Assembly: GCF_003115775.1 (NCBI RefSeq)
Contig: NZ_QEES01000002.1
Span: 1,984,001-2,048,000 of the forward strand
Reading direction: 5' to 3'
Origin: Cellulomonas sp. WB94
Lineage (GTDB): Bacteria > Actinomycetota > Actinomycetes > Actinomycetales > Cellulomonadaceae
DNA length: 64,000 bases
Shown one piece after another: positions 44,462 to 55,137 of the stretch (position 1 is the first letter of the stretch; every line of letters starts with the position of its first letter). A program made the translations under genes and the position numbers. The notes beneath the pieces were generated by a model. That model worked only from the letters and a program-made list of their open reading frames with translations, was not told where the DNA came from and searched no databases.

Positions 44462-45934
44462 GTGAGCCGAGCGCGGTCGACGGAGGTCGACGCGGTCGTC
44501 GTCGGAAGTGGTCCCGGTGGCCTGGCTGCCGCCGTGACGCTCGCCCGCGCGGGGCTGAGCGTCCAGGTCGTCGAGGCGCAGGACACGATCGGCGGCGGGT
44601 CTCGCACGCTCGACCTCGGCCTCGCGGACGGCGTCCTGCACGACGTGTGCTCAGCCGTGCACCCCCTCGCCGTTGCGTCCCCGTTCCTCCAGTCGTTCGA
44701 CCTCGAGGCGCGCGGTGTCGAGATGCTGGCCGCGGAGGCCGCGTACGCGCAGCCGCTCGACGGCGGGCGCGCCGCGGTGGCCTACCGGTCCATCGAGCGC
44801 ACGGCCGACGCGCTCGGCCCGGACGGCCCGGCCTGGCGCCGCCTCCTCGGGCCGCTCTCGACGCACCCCGACGGTCTCGTCGACGTCGCCCTGGGCGATC
44901 GCCGGAGCATGCCCCGCGACCTGGGGACCGCCGTCCGCTTCGGGCTCGGGGTGCTCGAGCAGGGCAGCGTCGCGTGGGGCGCGCGGTTCCGGACCGAGGA
45001 GGCCGCCGCTCTGCTCACCGGGGTCGCCGCGCACGCGATCGCACCGATGCCGTCGCTCACGGCCGCCGGTGCCGCTGTGATGCTCGCGGCGCTCGCCCAC
45101 GGGCCGGGCTGGCCGATCCCGCGGGGCGGCAGCCAGTCGATCGTGGACGCCCTCGCGGCCGACCTACGTGCGCACGGCGGCTCGATCGTGACGGGCACCG
45201 AGGTGCACGACCTCGACGAGCTGCCGCGCGCCCAGGCCTACCTGTTCGACACGACCCCGCGAACCCTCGTCCGCGTGCTGGGTCGGCGCCTGCCTGGACG
45301 CGCTGCCCGGTCGTTCGCCCGGTTCCCTGCCGGCAACGCCGCCGCGAAGGTCGACTTCGTGCTCTCGGGTCCCGTGCCGTGGACCCGCCCCGAGGTCGGG
45401 CTCGCGGGCACCGTCCATGTCGGGGGCAGCCGCGCGCAGATGGCCGCCGCGGAGGCCGCGGTGGCGGCCGGACGGCACGCCGAGCACCCGATGGTCCTGC
45501 TGAGCGATCCGACGACGGCCGATGCGACCCGGTTCGGCGCGGGCGGCCTGCGCCCGTTGTGGACCTACGCGCACGTCCCGAACGGGTCGACGCTCGACCT
45601 GACAGACGCCGTGACGCGGCAGGTCGAGCGGTTCGCGCCGGGCTTCCGGGACGTCGTCGTCGCCGCGCGGTGCGTCCCCGCCGCGCAGATGAGCGAGCAC
45701 AACGCCAACTACGCGGGCGGCGACATCGCCGGGGGTGCGGTGTCGCTGTACCGGATGTTCGCCCGCCCACGCCCGGTCTGGGACCCGTTCGACGGTGGGC
45801 TGCCGGGCGTCTACCTGTGCTCCGCCTCGGTGCCGCCGGGTCCGGGCGTGCACGGGCTCGGTGGCTGGTACGCGGCGACGCGCGCGCTGCGGTCGAGGTT
45901 CGGGATCACCCAGCCGCCGTCCCTCGCTCCCTGA
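44462..45934 (+). CDS. FAD-dependent oxidoreductase, phytoene desaturase-like (CrtI/NDO type)
   Basis: 490 aa. N-terminal ADP-binding fold VDAVVVGSGPGGLAAAVTLARAG with the following acid VVEAQDTIGGGSRT, and a C-terminal motif in LPGVYLCSASVPPGPGVHGLGGWYAA, as in CrtI-like proteins. Probably a cytosolic or peripheral desaturase/dehydrogenase of an isoprenoid or lipid substrate; no other carotenoid genes adjoin. GTG 44462. Confidence 0.88.
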   Translation: MSRARSTEVDAVVVGSGPGGLAAAVTLARAGLSVQVVEAQDTIGGGSRTLDLGLADGVLHDVCSAVHPLAVASPFLQSFDLEARGVEMLAAEAAYAQPLDGGRAAVAYRSIERTADALGPDGPAWRRLLGPLSTHPDGLVDVALGDRRSMPRDLGTAVRFGLGVLEQGSVAWGARFRTEEAAALLTGVAAHAIAPMPSLTAAGAAVMLAALAHGPGWPIPRGGSQSIVDALAADLRAHGGSIVTGTEVHDLDELPRAQAYLFDTTPRTLVRVLGRRLPGRAARSFARFPAGNAAAKVDFVLSGPVPWTRPEVGLAGTVHVGGSRAQMAAAEAAVAAGRHAEHPMVLLSDPTTADATRFGAGGLRPLWTYAHVPNGSTLDLTDAVTRQVERFAPGFRDVVVAARCVPAAQMSEHNANYAGGDIAGGAVSLYRMFARPRPVWDPFDGGLPGVYLCSASVPPGPGVHGLGGWYAATRALRSRFGITQPPSLAP

Positions 45935-46046
45935 CGTCGCGCAGGCGCGTGCGCCCCGGCGGGTGGCGGGCCATCTGCCATGCGCGAACACCCCGGTTCC
46001 GATCAGCGTGAACACGCCGGTCGGGCCCCGCGGGACAGGTGAGCCG

Positions 46047-46073
46047 CTTGCACTCTCCTGGGGTGAGTGCTAA
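46047..46073 (+). promoter_or_regulatory. CIRCE element 1 of groEL
   Basis: CTTGCACTC-N9-GAGTGCTAA, the HrcA operator (16 of 18 arm positions match consensus). It includes the likely -35 TTGCAC (46048-46053); TAACCA 17 bp on could be the -10. Confidence 0.85.
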
Positions 46074-46081
46074 CCATGGTC

Positions 46082-46108
46082 TTAGCACTCTCCGGTGGAG
46101 AGTGACAG
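46082..46108 (+). promoter_or_regulatory. CIRCE element 2 of groEL, degenerate right arm
   Basis: TTAGCACTC-N9-GAGTGACAG: the left arm is perfect consensus, the right matches 6 of 9. It lies 8 bp after CIRCE 1 and about 115 bp before the groEL ATG. Confidence 0.75.
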
Positions 46109-46122
46109 AATCAACCGGTTGA

Positions 46123-47862
<1,740 letters not shown>

Positions 47863-47912
47863 TCCGCTGAGGTAACCCCGCAGCCTCGGCTGCACTGCAC
47901 GACGATCGACAG

Positions 47913-47952
47913 AACGACGGGCCGGTCACCGCGAGGTGACCGGCCCGTCGTT
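47913..47952. terminator. Strong terminator after groEL
   Basis: An 18-bp perfect stem (47913-47930 with 47935-47952), starting AACGACGGGCC, closed by a GCGA tetraloop (GNRA). Confidence 0.85.
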
Positions 47953-47980
47953 CGTTCGTGGCGGCGGGGGCTGCCAACCC

Positions 47981-48060
47981 GCCAGATGCTGAGCCCGTCC
48001 GGTGTCGGACCTGTCTGGTGCCCACACCATCAGATGCTTAGTCCGTCAGGTGCCGGGTCG
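47981..48060. repeat. Five degenerate 16-bp tandem repeats
   Basis: Units start at 47981, 47997, 48013, 48029 and 48045, each close to (G/A)(T/C)CNG(G/A)TGC followed by a variable half. Units 1 and 4 are the most alike (GCCAGATGCTGAGCCC, ATCAGATGCTTAGTCC). The last unit overlaps the end of the DUF4031 gene. Confidence 0.6.
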
Positions 48061-48324
48061 GCTGCGGTCGCGGCGTCGGACCCGCAGTCCGGACGCGCGA
48101 AGCCGGCGGATGAGCTCGTGCGCGCCGACCGGCACAGCGCCGAGGGCGACGAGCTCCGCGTGCAGGCTGTCGGGCACGTCGTAGTGGTCGCGGTCGAACC
48201 CGCGTGCCGGGATCCCGGCGCGGGCGGCGAACGCATGGAGCTCGTCGAGCGACTCGTCGCTCACGAGGTGCGCCCACAGTCGCCCGTGCCGGGGCCACAT
48301 CGGCGGATCGACCAGCACCGTCAT
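48046..48324 (-). CDS. DUF4031 protein
   Basis: 92 aa. Matches DUF4031 end to end: VLVDPPMWPRHGRLWAHLVSDESLDELHAFAARAGI, then FDRDHYDVP. The aromatic/acidic pattern is strongly conserved, but the function is unknown. Cytoplasmic. ATG 48324 has TAGATT (48336-48331) 6 nt upstream, suggesting a leaderless mRNA. The last residues are encoded within the 16-bp repeat array. Confidence 0.9.
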   Translation of the reverse strand: MTVLVDPPMWPRHGRLWAHLVSDESLDELHAFAARAGIPARGFDRDHYDVPDSLHAELVALGAVPVGAHELIRRLRASGLRVRRRDRSRPGT

Positions 48325-48388
48325 GGACTGAATCTACGGTGCTGGAGATCGACGGTGCCCGGATCGATCGGGCCGCACGCCGGGCGGG

Positions 48389-48679
48389 TCAGCGCATGAA
48401 CAGCCGCGACGCCTGGGACTCGGCGTCCGCGTAGGTGCGCGCGGCCGTGTGCAGGGCTGTCGTGATGTGGTCGAGGGCCTGCTCGACGCGGGCCTGGGTC
48501 GCTGACCACTCGGTCATGACGCCGGTGAACGCAGTGGCCGCGCCACCGCGCCAGGTGCTCTGCAGCTCGTTCAGCTGCCGCTGCAGCGCCGCGACCTCAG
48601 CACGCACTGCTGCGGTACGTGCCTGGACGGCTGCGGCTGCCTGCGCGACCTGCGCGCTGTCGACCTCGAACTTGCTCAT
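48389..48679 (-). CDS. WXG100-family (ESAT-6-like) protein
   Basis: 96 aa. Two-helix hairpin with the W-x-G turn in LQSTWRGGAATAF near the middle; the C-terminal helix includes TYADAESQASRL, near the YxxxD/E secretion signal. WXG100 proteins leave by type VII secretion as dimers. No T7SS ATPase or partner gene is in the window, so its route is unknown. ATG 48679 has GGAGGTCACCC. Confidence 0.92.
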   Translation of the reverse strand: MSKFEVDSAQVAQAAAAVQARTAAVRAEVAALQRQLNELQSTWRGGAATAFTGVMTEWSATQARVEQALDHITTALHTAARTYADAESQASRLFMR

Positions 48680-48722
48680 GGGTGACCTCCTCGTCTCGTG
48701 GGAGCACGGACGCTACGGAGGT

Positions 48723-48755
48723 CCGCCTGCGCGCGACGTCGTCGGGCGCAGGCGG
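48723..48755 (-). terminator. Hairpin between the HD-domain and WXG100 genes
   Basis: CCGCCTGCGC (48723-48732) pairs with GCGCAGGCGG (48746-48755) around 13 nt; probably ends the HD-gene transcript. Confidence 0.6.
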
Positions 48756-48770
48756 CGTGTGCAGGCTCGC

Positions 48771-49535
48771 TCAGCCGGCGACTGTGGGCGGCTCGACGGC
48801 GGGCGCCGCGGACTCCGCGGGTCCACCGGCGTTGACCGAGACGGCCTCGATGGCGCTGAGCTCCTTCTCGAGGCGCTGCAGCTCCGCCGACAGGTTCTGC
48901 CGTGCGGGCTCCTCCCAGGCCGCTCCGAGCGGGCTCACGAACAGGCTGGGCCGCGCGATGAGCTTGCGCAGGATCCGCAGGCGGGCGCGCAGGTAGTGCT
49001 CGACGGGCAGGTGCTCGTACTCCGCGCGGATGTCGTGCAGGTAGACCTTGTACCGCTGCGGGTCGGCCGCGAGCATCGCCAGGTCGGCGTCGCACAGGAC
49101 GGCGCAGTCGAAGTCGGTCGGGTTCGCGGTGTGCCGGGCGAGTGCGTTCACCAGGGCGTGCACGCGCGCCGCACGAGCCTCGGGCACGCCGAGGGCGAGC
49201 AGGTCGGTGCGGGCGAGCAGCGCGCTCGCGACCTCGTCCTCCCCGCCGCGGTTCGCGTAGGCGGCGATGTCGGCCGCGTCGAAGATCGCACCGTGGTACC
49301 AGGCCGCGAGCCGGACGAGGTCGGGCTCGTGGGTCTCCTCGGCGAGCTCGTCGACGCGGGCCAGGACATCGACGAGGTGTCGCAGGTTGTGGTACCTCCG
49401 GCCGGGCGACGACCACTTCTCGATGAGCTTCTCGCCGACTGCCTTGATGTCGGCCTTCTCCGCTGTCGCCCCGGCGCCGACGGCGCTCCGGACGAACGCA
49501 GCGAGCAACCACTGTGGTGCTTCGTGGACGTCCAT
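48771..49535 (-). CDS. HD-domain metal-dependent phosphohydrolase-like protein
   Basis: 254 aa. Metal ligands are visible: His in RRYHNLRHL, the His-Gly pair replacing HD in AAWYHGAIFD, and Asp in VLCDADLAML. The HD motif itself is degenerate (YHGAIFD), as in the predicted-hydrolase branch of the family. Cytoplasmic; probable nucleotide or phosphate-ester hydrolase. ATG 49535 (MDVHEAP) follows AGAGGG; an upstream start at 49577 is less likely. Confidence 0.85.
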   Translation of the reverse strand: MDVHEAPQWLLAAFVRSAVGAGATAEKADIKAVGEKLIEKWSSPGRRYHNLRHLVDVLARVDELAEETHEPDLVRLAAWYHGAIFDAADIAAYANRGGEDEVASALLARTDLLALGVPEARAARVHALVNALARHTANPTDFDCAVLCDADLAMLAADPQRYKVYLHDIRAEYEHLPVEHYLRARLRILRKLIARPSLFVSPLGAAWEEPARQNLSAELQRLEKELSAIEAVSVNAGGPAESAAPAVEPPTVAG

Positions 49536-49594
49536 GAACCACCCTCTGTGAACGATCTGCTTTCTGAGCCGAGCCATCGTAGTAGCCGGCAGGC

Positions 49595-51217
49595 TCAGGC
49601 GGCACCCGGAGAGGTCGCTTCCGGTCCAGCAGGTGGACTTCCCGGCCCGACGACGGGCAGCGTCACGCGGACGGTCGTGCCGCCACCGGGGGTCTGCTCG
49701 ATGTCGACATCACCGTGGTGGGCCCCGACGATGGCCGCGACGATCGCCATGCCGAGCCCTGCGCCACCGCCCGTCCCCTGCCCCGCGGCGTTCCGGCTGC
49801 GGCTGGCATCGACCCGGTAGAAGCGTTCGAAGACGCGCGCGGCGTGCTCGGGGTCGATGCCCGGGCCGTGGTCGCGGACCTCGAGGACCGCCGCGTCGCC
49901 GCGGCTCCCGAGCGCGATCTCGACCGGGGTGCCCGCGGGGGTGTGGGCGACGACGTTGCCGACGAGGTTCGACAGCACCTGCCGGAGCATCCGCTCGTCG
50001 CCGACGACCGTGCACGAGCGCAGCCCGGCCGTCCCGTCGATCGGCTGGATCTTCAGTGGGCGGTCGGGGTCGAGCGCGTGCAGGTCGCTGATCGAGTCGG
50101 CCGCCAGCACCGCGAGGTCGACGTGGTCGGACCGCAGCGGGCGCCGCTCGTCGAGGCGCGCGAGCGCGAGCAGGTCCTCGACGAGGCCGCCCATGCGGGT
50201 CGCGGACTGCTCGATGCGGCGCATGGTGTCGTCGACCTGGTCACGCTCGGTGAGCGCTCCCATCCGGTACAGCTCGCCGTACCCGCGGATCGCGGCAAGC
50301 GGCGTCCGCAGCTCGTGGGAGGCGTCCGCGACGAACCGGCGCATCCGGCCCTCCGAGGCCGTGCGGGCGTCGAACGCCTGCTCGATCTGGGTGAGCATGC
50401 CGTTCAGCGCCTCGCCGAGCCGGCCGACCTCCGTCGACGGCGGTGCCGCGGGCACGCGGCGGGTCATGTCGCCCGCGGCGATCGCTGCGGCCGTGACCTC
50501 GATCTCCCGCAGGGGCCGCAGCGAGCGGCGCACGGCCCAGCTGCCGGCGAGCGCGCCGATGATGATGATGACCGCACCGCTCGACACGAGCACCCGGACG
50601 ATCCGCTCGACGGTCTGGTGGATGCCGCCGAGCGGAAGCCCGACCGTGACCGTGCCGGTGTAGAGGCCACCGACGCCGAGGGGGTACGCCACGACACGCC
50701 AGGACGAGTCCGAGCGCGTGCTCGGGACGGTGAACGGTTCGCCGCCCAGCGCGTCGGCCTGGTCGGCCGTGAGGGTCGGCAGCTGCGGCTCGCCGGACTC
50801 CTGGTAGGTCACGCTGCGACCGCAGTCCTGGACGGTGTCGGTGGCGTCCTGACCGCTGACTGCCGCGAACCGGAAGATCACCGTGTAGTCGCTGGGCAAC
50901 AGCGAGCTGCCGCCCTGGTTGCAGCCGTTGCGCAGCAGCGCGTCGAGCTGCCGGTCCGCGAGGCTGAACGCCTCGGTCTTGAGCTGGCTGTCGACCCGGC
51001 CGACGAGGTAGCGCTGCAGCAGCGTGGTCGTCGTCGCACCCGCGACCAGCAGGCCGACCGTGAGCAGCACCGTGATGATGCCCACGAGCCGGGCCAGCAG
51101 CGGGACCCGCGCCCAACGCGCGCGGACCCGGACCACGGGTTGCGCGAACCGCGAGCCGCCCACGCGCGGCAGCCGGAGCCGTCGTGTGCGCCCGACGGGC
51201 ACGTCGGGACCGCTCAT
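49595..51217 (-). CDS. Two-component sensor histidine kinase (OmpR-partner type)
   Basis: 540 aa. Helix 1 at about residues 42-62 (LLARLVGIITVLLTVGLLVAG), an extracytoplasmic sensor of about 150 residues with two Cys (RNGCNQGG, VQDCGRS) that may bridge, helix 2 (VLVSSGAVIIIIGALAGSW), HAMP, HisKA with FVADASHELRTPLAAIRG, and HATPase with NLVGNVVAHTP, DHGPGI and GAGLGMAIV. Its ATG overlaps the stop of the response regulator. The signal is unknown. Confidence 0.95.
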   Translation of the reverse strand: MSGPDVPVGRTRRLRLPRVGGSRFAQPVVRVRARWARVPLLARLVGIITVLLTVGLLVAGATTTTLLQRYLVGRVDSQLKTEAFSLADRQLDALLRNGCNQGGSSLLPSDYTVIFRFAAVSGQDATDTVQDCGRSVTYQESGEPQLPTLTADQADALGGEPFTVPSTRSDSSWRVVAYPLGVGGLYTGTVTVGLPLGGIHQTVERIVRVLVSSGAVIIIIGALAGSWAVRRSLRPLREIEVTAAAIAAGDMTRRVPAAPPSTEVGRLGEALNGMLTQIEQAFDARTASEGRMRRFVADASHELRTPLAAIRGYGELYRMGALTERDQVDDTMRRIEQSATRMGGLVEDLLALARLDERRPLRSDHVDLAVLAADSISDLHALDPDRPLKIQPIDGTAGLRSCTVVGDERMLRQVLSNLVGNVVAHTPAGTPVEIALGSRGDAAVLEVRDHGPGIDPEHAARVFERFYRVDASRSRNAAGQGTGGGAGLGMAIVAAIVGAHHGDVDIEQTPGGGTTVRVTLPVVGPGSPPAGPEATSPGAA

Positions 51218-51948
51218 GAACCGCTGGGGAGCCGCAGCAGGTAGCCGACCCCACGCTTCGTCTGGATGAGCGGGACGACGCGCGTCCCGTCCGGACCGTC
51301 GACCTGGTCGATCTTGCGACGCAGGTACGAGATGTAGGACTCGACGATGTTCGCGTCGCCGCCCCAGTCGTACTGCCAGACGTGATCGAGGATCTGGGTC
51401 TTGGACAGCACCCGGCCGGGGTTGAGCAGGAGGTAGCGCAGCAGCTTGAACTCGGTGGGGGACAGCTCGACGACCTGGCCGGCCCGGCGCACCTCGTGGG
51501 AGTCCTCGTCGAGCTCGAGGTCGGCGTAGGACAGCACGCTCCCGGGGTCGATCTCGGCGGGGTTCGTGCGCCGCAGGACGGCCCGGATGCGCGCCACGAC
51601 CTCCTCGAGGCTGAACGGCTTCGTCACGTAGTCGTCGCCGCCGACCGTCAGACCCTGGACCTTGTCCGCGGTGTCGTCGCGCGCCGTCAGGAACAGGACG
51701 GGCACGTGCTGACCCTTCTCGCGCAGCCGACGCGTGACGGTGAACCCGTCCATGTCGGGGAGCATGACGTCGAGCACGAGCAGGTCGGGCTCGTGCTGCC
51801 GGGCCAGACGCAGCGCGCTTGCGCCGTCGGCGGCGGCGAACACCTCGAATCCCGCGAAGCGCAGGGACGTCGCGAGGAGTTCGCGGATGTTGGGCTCGTC
51901 GTCGACGACAAGGAGCCGGGCCTCGGGCACGCCGGACGGTCCATTCAT
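51214..51948 (-). CDS. OmpR-family response regulator
   Basis: 244 aa. Receiver with VVDDEPN, phospho-acceptor Asp60 in LLVLDVMLPDMDGF and the Lys of VTKPFSLEE; winged-helix DNA-binding domain from about residue 145 (VVELSPTEFKLLRYLLL, DANIVESYISYLRRKID, RGVGYLLR). It is coupled to the downstream kinase by an ATGA overlap. The region upstream of ATG 51948 has a partial -10 (CAGAAT) 6 nt away. Confidence 0.96.
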   Translation of the reverse strand: MNGPSGVPEARLLVVDDEPNIRELLATSLRFAGFEVFAAADGASALRLARQHEPDLLVLDVMLPDMDGFTVTRRLREKGQHVPVLFLTARDDTADKVQGLTVGGDDYVTKPFSLEEVVARIRAVLRRTNPAEIDPGSVLSYADLELDEDSHEVRRAGQVVELSPTEFKLLRYLLLNPGRVLSKTQILDHVWQYDWGGDANIVESYISYLRRKIDQVDGPDGTRVVPLIQTKRGVGYLLRLPSGS

Positions 51949-52027
51949 GCACCCATTCTGCCCATCAACCCTGAGAGCTGCCTGGGTGCACGCTGCATGA
52001 TCGCCCGGCGTCGGCCCGACGCGGTGG

Positions 52028-52756
52028 CTAGAGGGACGGCGCGGTGCCCTTCTTCAGGGCCGCGAGCCGCGCCTCGACCTCGAGGTTGGCACCCGAGCGG
52101 TCCAGCTCCTCGAACTGCGCGTCGATCGAGGACGCCGCGAGCTCCTGCTCGCCCGCGACCCGGGCCTCCTCGCGCCGCACCTTGTCCTCGAAGCGGGAGA
52201 TCTCACTCGTCGGGTCGAGGACGTTGATCGAGCCCAGCGCGTCGTGCAGCTGGGACTGGGCCTGGGCGTTCTTCTGGCGGGCGACGAGCGAGTCGCGCTT
52301 GGTCTTGAGCTCCTCGAGCTTGACCTTGGACGACGACAGCCCAGCCTTGAGCTTCTCGACGACGTCGGACTGCGACGCGATGAGCGGCTCGGCGGTCGTG
52401 GCCTCGTCCTCCGCAGCGATCTGCTTGCCGAGCGCGACCTTGGCGAGGTTGTCGAACTTGTCGGCGCCCGTGACGTCACCCGAGGCGCGCAGCTCGTCGG
52501 CCTTCGCCGAGGCGGCCGCGGCCTTCTGGCCCCAGCTGCTTGCCGCCGACACGTCGTCCGCGTGGTCCTGCTGCGCGAGCCGGAGGTTGCCGATCGTCTG
52601 GGCGACCGCGTCCTCGGCCTCCGCGATGTTGTTGGTGTAGTCGCGGATGAGCTGGTCGATGAGCTTGGCGGGGTCCTCCGCGCGGTCGAGCAGGGAGTTG
52701 ATGTTCGCCTTGGCGAGCTGGGTGATGCGACCCAGGATCGTCTGCTTCTCGGTCAT
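52028..52756 (-). CDS. PspA/IM30 (Vipp1) family protein
   Basis: 242 aa, almost wholly alpha-helical coiled coil: ILGRITQLAKANINSLLDRAEDPAKLIDQLIRDY at the start, then heptad-like Ala/Glu/Lys helices to the end. PspA proteins form ESCRT-III-like membrane-stabilising assemblies under envelope stress. No helix-turn-helix partner is nearby. ATG 52756 follows GAGGACG. It lies 134 bp downstream of the TPM-domain gene, a pairing frequent in actinobacteria. Confidence 0.95.
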   Translation of the reverse strand: MTEKQTILGRITQLAKANINSLLDRAEDPAKLIDQLIRDYTNNIAEAEDAVAQTIGNLRLAQQDHADDVSAASSWGQKAAAASAKADELRASGDVTGADKFDNLAKVALGKQIAAEDEATTAEPLIASQSDVVEKLKAGLSSSKVKLEELKTKRDSLVARQKNAQAQSQLHDALGSINVLDPTSEISRFEDKVRREEARVAGEQELAASSIDAQFEELDRSGANLEVEARLAALKKGTAPSL

Positions 52757-52890
52757 CGTGCGTCCTCTCGTCGGGCGTACCGCCTGCTCGGTCGTCGAAC
52801 GGACGGCTCGTGCTCCAGGGATGTCTTACCAGGTCGGGGCCCTGCGTGGGGCCCGTCGTGCGACGCTGCGTGATACGACTGCCGGTCCTC

Positions 52891-55017
52891 TCAGAAGCGG
52901 CCGCCCCCGCCCCGGCCGCCGCGCGACCCGCCGCCGAACCCGCCGCCGCCGCCCCGGCCGCTGCGCCCCCCGCCGCCGAACCCGCCGCCGCCGAAGCCCC
53001 CTCCGCGGAAGCCCCCGCCGCCGCGCAGCAGCTGGTCGATGAGGATGCCGCCGAGGATCAGCCCGGCCGACGAGCCGCCGCCACGGGGCGGTCCGCCGAA
53101 CCCGCCGGGGCCGGAGCTGCGCTGCTCGTCCTCCCACCGCTGCACGTCCGCCTGCGCCAGCTGGCTCGCCTGCTCCGCGAGGCTCCCCGCCTGCTGGACC
53201 TGCGCGAGCGCGGCCACCGGGTCGGCCGGGAGCGTCACCTGCGCCTGCTGCGCGAGTCGCGCGGCCTCGGACAGCCGGGTGCGCGCCTCCGGCCCGACGG
53301 CGCCGCGCCGCGTCTCGATGTAGTCGGAGATCCCCCTGATCTGCGAGGTCACGCGACCCAGCAGGTCGGTGGCCTGGGCCTGGGCGCGCGCGCTCTGCTC
53401 GGCGTGCTCACGGAACGGGGCGAGGGTCGCGTCGAGCCGCGCCTCCGCGTCGCGCAGCGCGCTCAGAGCAGCGAGCGGGTCTCCGCCGGTCCGGGCCTGC
53501 TGGGCCGAGCTGACCGCCTGGCGGCCCGCGTCGGTCGCGGCGGACACGGCTGGCTCGGTGGGTGCGAGACGCGCGGCGTCCGCGAAGTCGCCGCTGATCG
53601 ACGCGATCGCCGCCTCGAGATCCGCCCCGGCACGCGCGAGCTGCGCACCCGCACGGTCGATGGCGTCGAGCAAGGTCGCGGCCTGCGCGATGCCGGCCTC
53701 CGCGGCGCGCGCGGCGGCAACAGCGGCGGCCTTGTCGCCGCCGCCGAGCGCGGTGCGGCCGTGCGCGATCTGCTCGCGGGCCCCGGCGAGCAGCGACTCG
53801 GCGTGGTCGGGGTTGGCGCTCACGGACGCGAGGGCGGCCGGGGGGTACGTCGCCGCCAGGCCGGCGAGCGTCGTCCGAGCGGGTGCGACGCGCGCGGCGA
53901 TCTCACCGGCGCGCCGCTCGTCGCCCGCGAGCACCTCGGGCGCGCGCGCCTGCAGGTCGCGCAGCTTCTCGAACTCCTCCGAGTGTGCGTCGAGGGATGC
54001 GGAGACCGCGGCGCACGTGTCGACGATCGCGAGCATCATCCGGCGCGCCTCGGGCTCGGACTCGGGCGTGCTGTCGTCGAGCTCCTGGCGCAGCCGGAAC
54101 GCCGCGGAGACCTGGGTCTTGGCCTCGGCGAGCGCCGCACTGAACTGGGTCGTGGCCTCGAGGCCGAACTGGGCCTGCGCGAAGCCGAGCTCCTGCTCGG
54201 ACGACGTGATCGCGTCGTCGATCGCGACGAGGGCGGAGCTCGCGCGCGTGTTCAGCTGCGCCGTGGGCAGCGCATCGAGGCCGTCGGGGCGTCCGCGCCG
54301 CGCAGAATCGGGCGCCGCCACGACGCCCGCGCCGGCGCGCCGACGGGTCATCGCCCAGATGACGAGGCCACCGAACACGACGACGAGGAAGACCACGAGC
54401 ACGACGAGCAGGCCCGAGGTCGACGAGCTGCTGGGCGCCGACGAACCGCCGCCGGTCGTCGACCCACCCGTGCCCGAGCCGCCCGTGCCAGTGCCGCTTG
54501 CGGCTGCGAGCAGGCCGTCCGCCGCGGCGATGACGGCGCCCGACCAGTCCTCTGCGCTGAGCCGCGGCTCGATGAGGTCGGTCCGCAGGTTCCGGATCTG
54601 GGCGTCGGTCAGCTGGGACTGGTCCGCGACCGACAGCCCGTAGCTCCGCTCGGTGACCGCCACGGCCAGCAGCACGTCCTCGGTGCCGAGGCCGGACGCG
54701 ATCGCCGTGTCGTCCGCCCAGGACGAGCCGGACGCCCCCGAGAAGTCGTCGACGAACACGACGTACAGGTCGTAGACCGAGCCGTTCTTCAGGGCGTCGA
54801 GGTGGGTCGTGACCTCCGCCGTGGACGAGCCGAGCGCGCCCACCTGGTCGGTGATCCGGTCGTTGACATGGAACGGGGCGACCGCCGGGACCAGCGCGAC
54901 GGCGGGGACCGCGAGCGCGCCGACCACGCCCAGGACGCTCAGTGCGGCGACGGCGCCGAGCAGCCGGGCCGCCCTGCGGGAACGGGTGCGGCACAGGGCG
55001 AGCAGTCGTCGGGTCAC
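52891..55017 (-). CDS. TPM-domain secreted/membrane protein with Gly-rich tail
   Basis: 708 aa. Signal peptide or anchor near residues 15-38 (LLGAVAALSVLGVVGALAVPAVAL), TPM (phosphatase-like) domain at about 40-170 (VNDRITDQVGAL, LYVVFVDDF, SYGLSVADQSQLTD), a Gly/Ser linker, a helix (SGLLVVLVVFLVVVFGGLVIW), a long Ala-rich coiled-coil region (270-640) and a Gly/Arg/Phe tail (GGGFGGGSRGGRGGGGRF). TPM domains are linked to photosystem repair in plants and to envelope stress in bacteria. GTG 55017 follows AAGGATC. Likely works with PspA downstream. Confidence 0.87.
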   Translation of the reverse strand: MTRRLLALCRTRSRRAARLLGAVAALSVLGVVGALAVPAVALVPAVAPFHVNDRITDQVGALGSSTAEVTTHLDALKNGSVYDLYVVFVDDFSGASGSSWADDTAIASGLGTEDVLLAVAVTERSYGLSVADQSQLTDAQIRNLRTDLIEPRLSAEDWSGAVIAAADGLLAAASGTGTGGSGTGGSTTGGGSSAPSSSSTSGLLVVLVVFLVVVFGGLVIWAMTRRRAGAGVVAAPDSARRGRPDGLDALPTAQLNTRASSALVAIDDAITSSEQELGFAQAQFGLEATTQFSAALAEAKTQVSAAFRLRQELDDSTPESEPEARRMMLAIVDTCAAVSASLDAHSEEFEKLRDLQARAPEVLAGDERRAGEIAARVAPARTTLAGLAATYPPAALASVSANPDHAESLLAGAREQIAHGRTALGGGDKAAAVAAARAAEAGIAQAATLLDAIDRAGAQLARAGADLEAAIASISGDFADAARLAPTEPAVSAATDAGRQAVSSAQQARTGGDPLAALSALRDAEARLDATLAPFREHAEQSARAQAQATDLLGRVTSQIRGISDYIETRRGAVGPEARTRLSEAARLAQQAQVTLPADPVAALAQVQQAGSLAEQASQLAQADVQRWEDEQRSSGPGGFGGPPRGGGSSAGLILGGILIDQLLRGGGGFRGGGFGGGGFGGGGRSGRGGGGGFGGGSRGGRGGGGRF

Positions 55018-55137
55018 GGTCCGATCCTTGACCCCTCCGGCCGTCGGTGCAACGGACCCGATGTCCGCCCGGCGCGAAGTGCGCGCCCACGACCTGCAGG
55101 TTTCGGGCTCCTCGGTACCTCGGAGTACCGTCTCCGC

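Noticed and set aside
48389-48679. Type VII secretion locus
   Set aside because: Only one WXG100 gene is present; no EccC-type ATPase, EccB/D/E or mycosin gene in the window.
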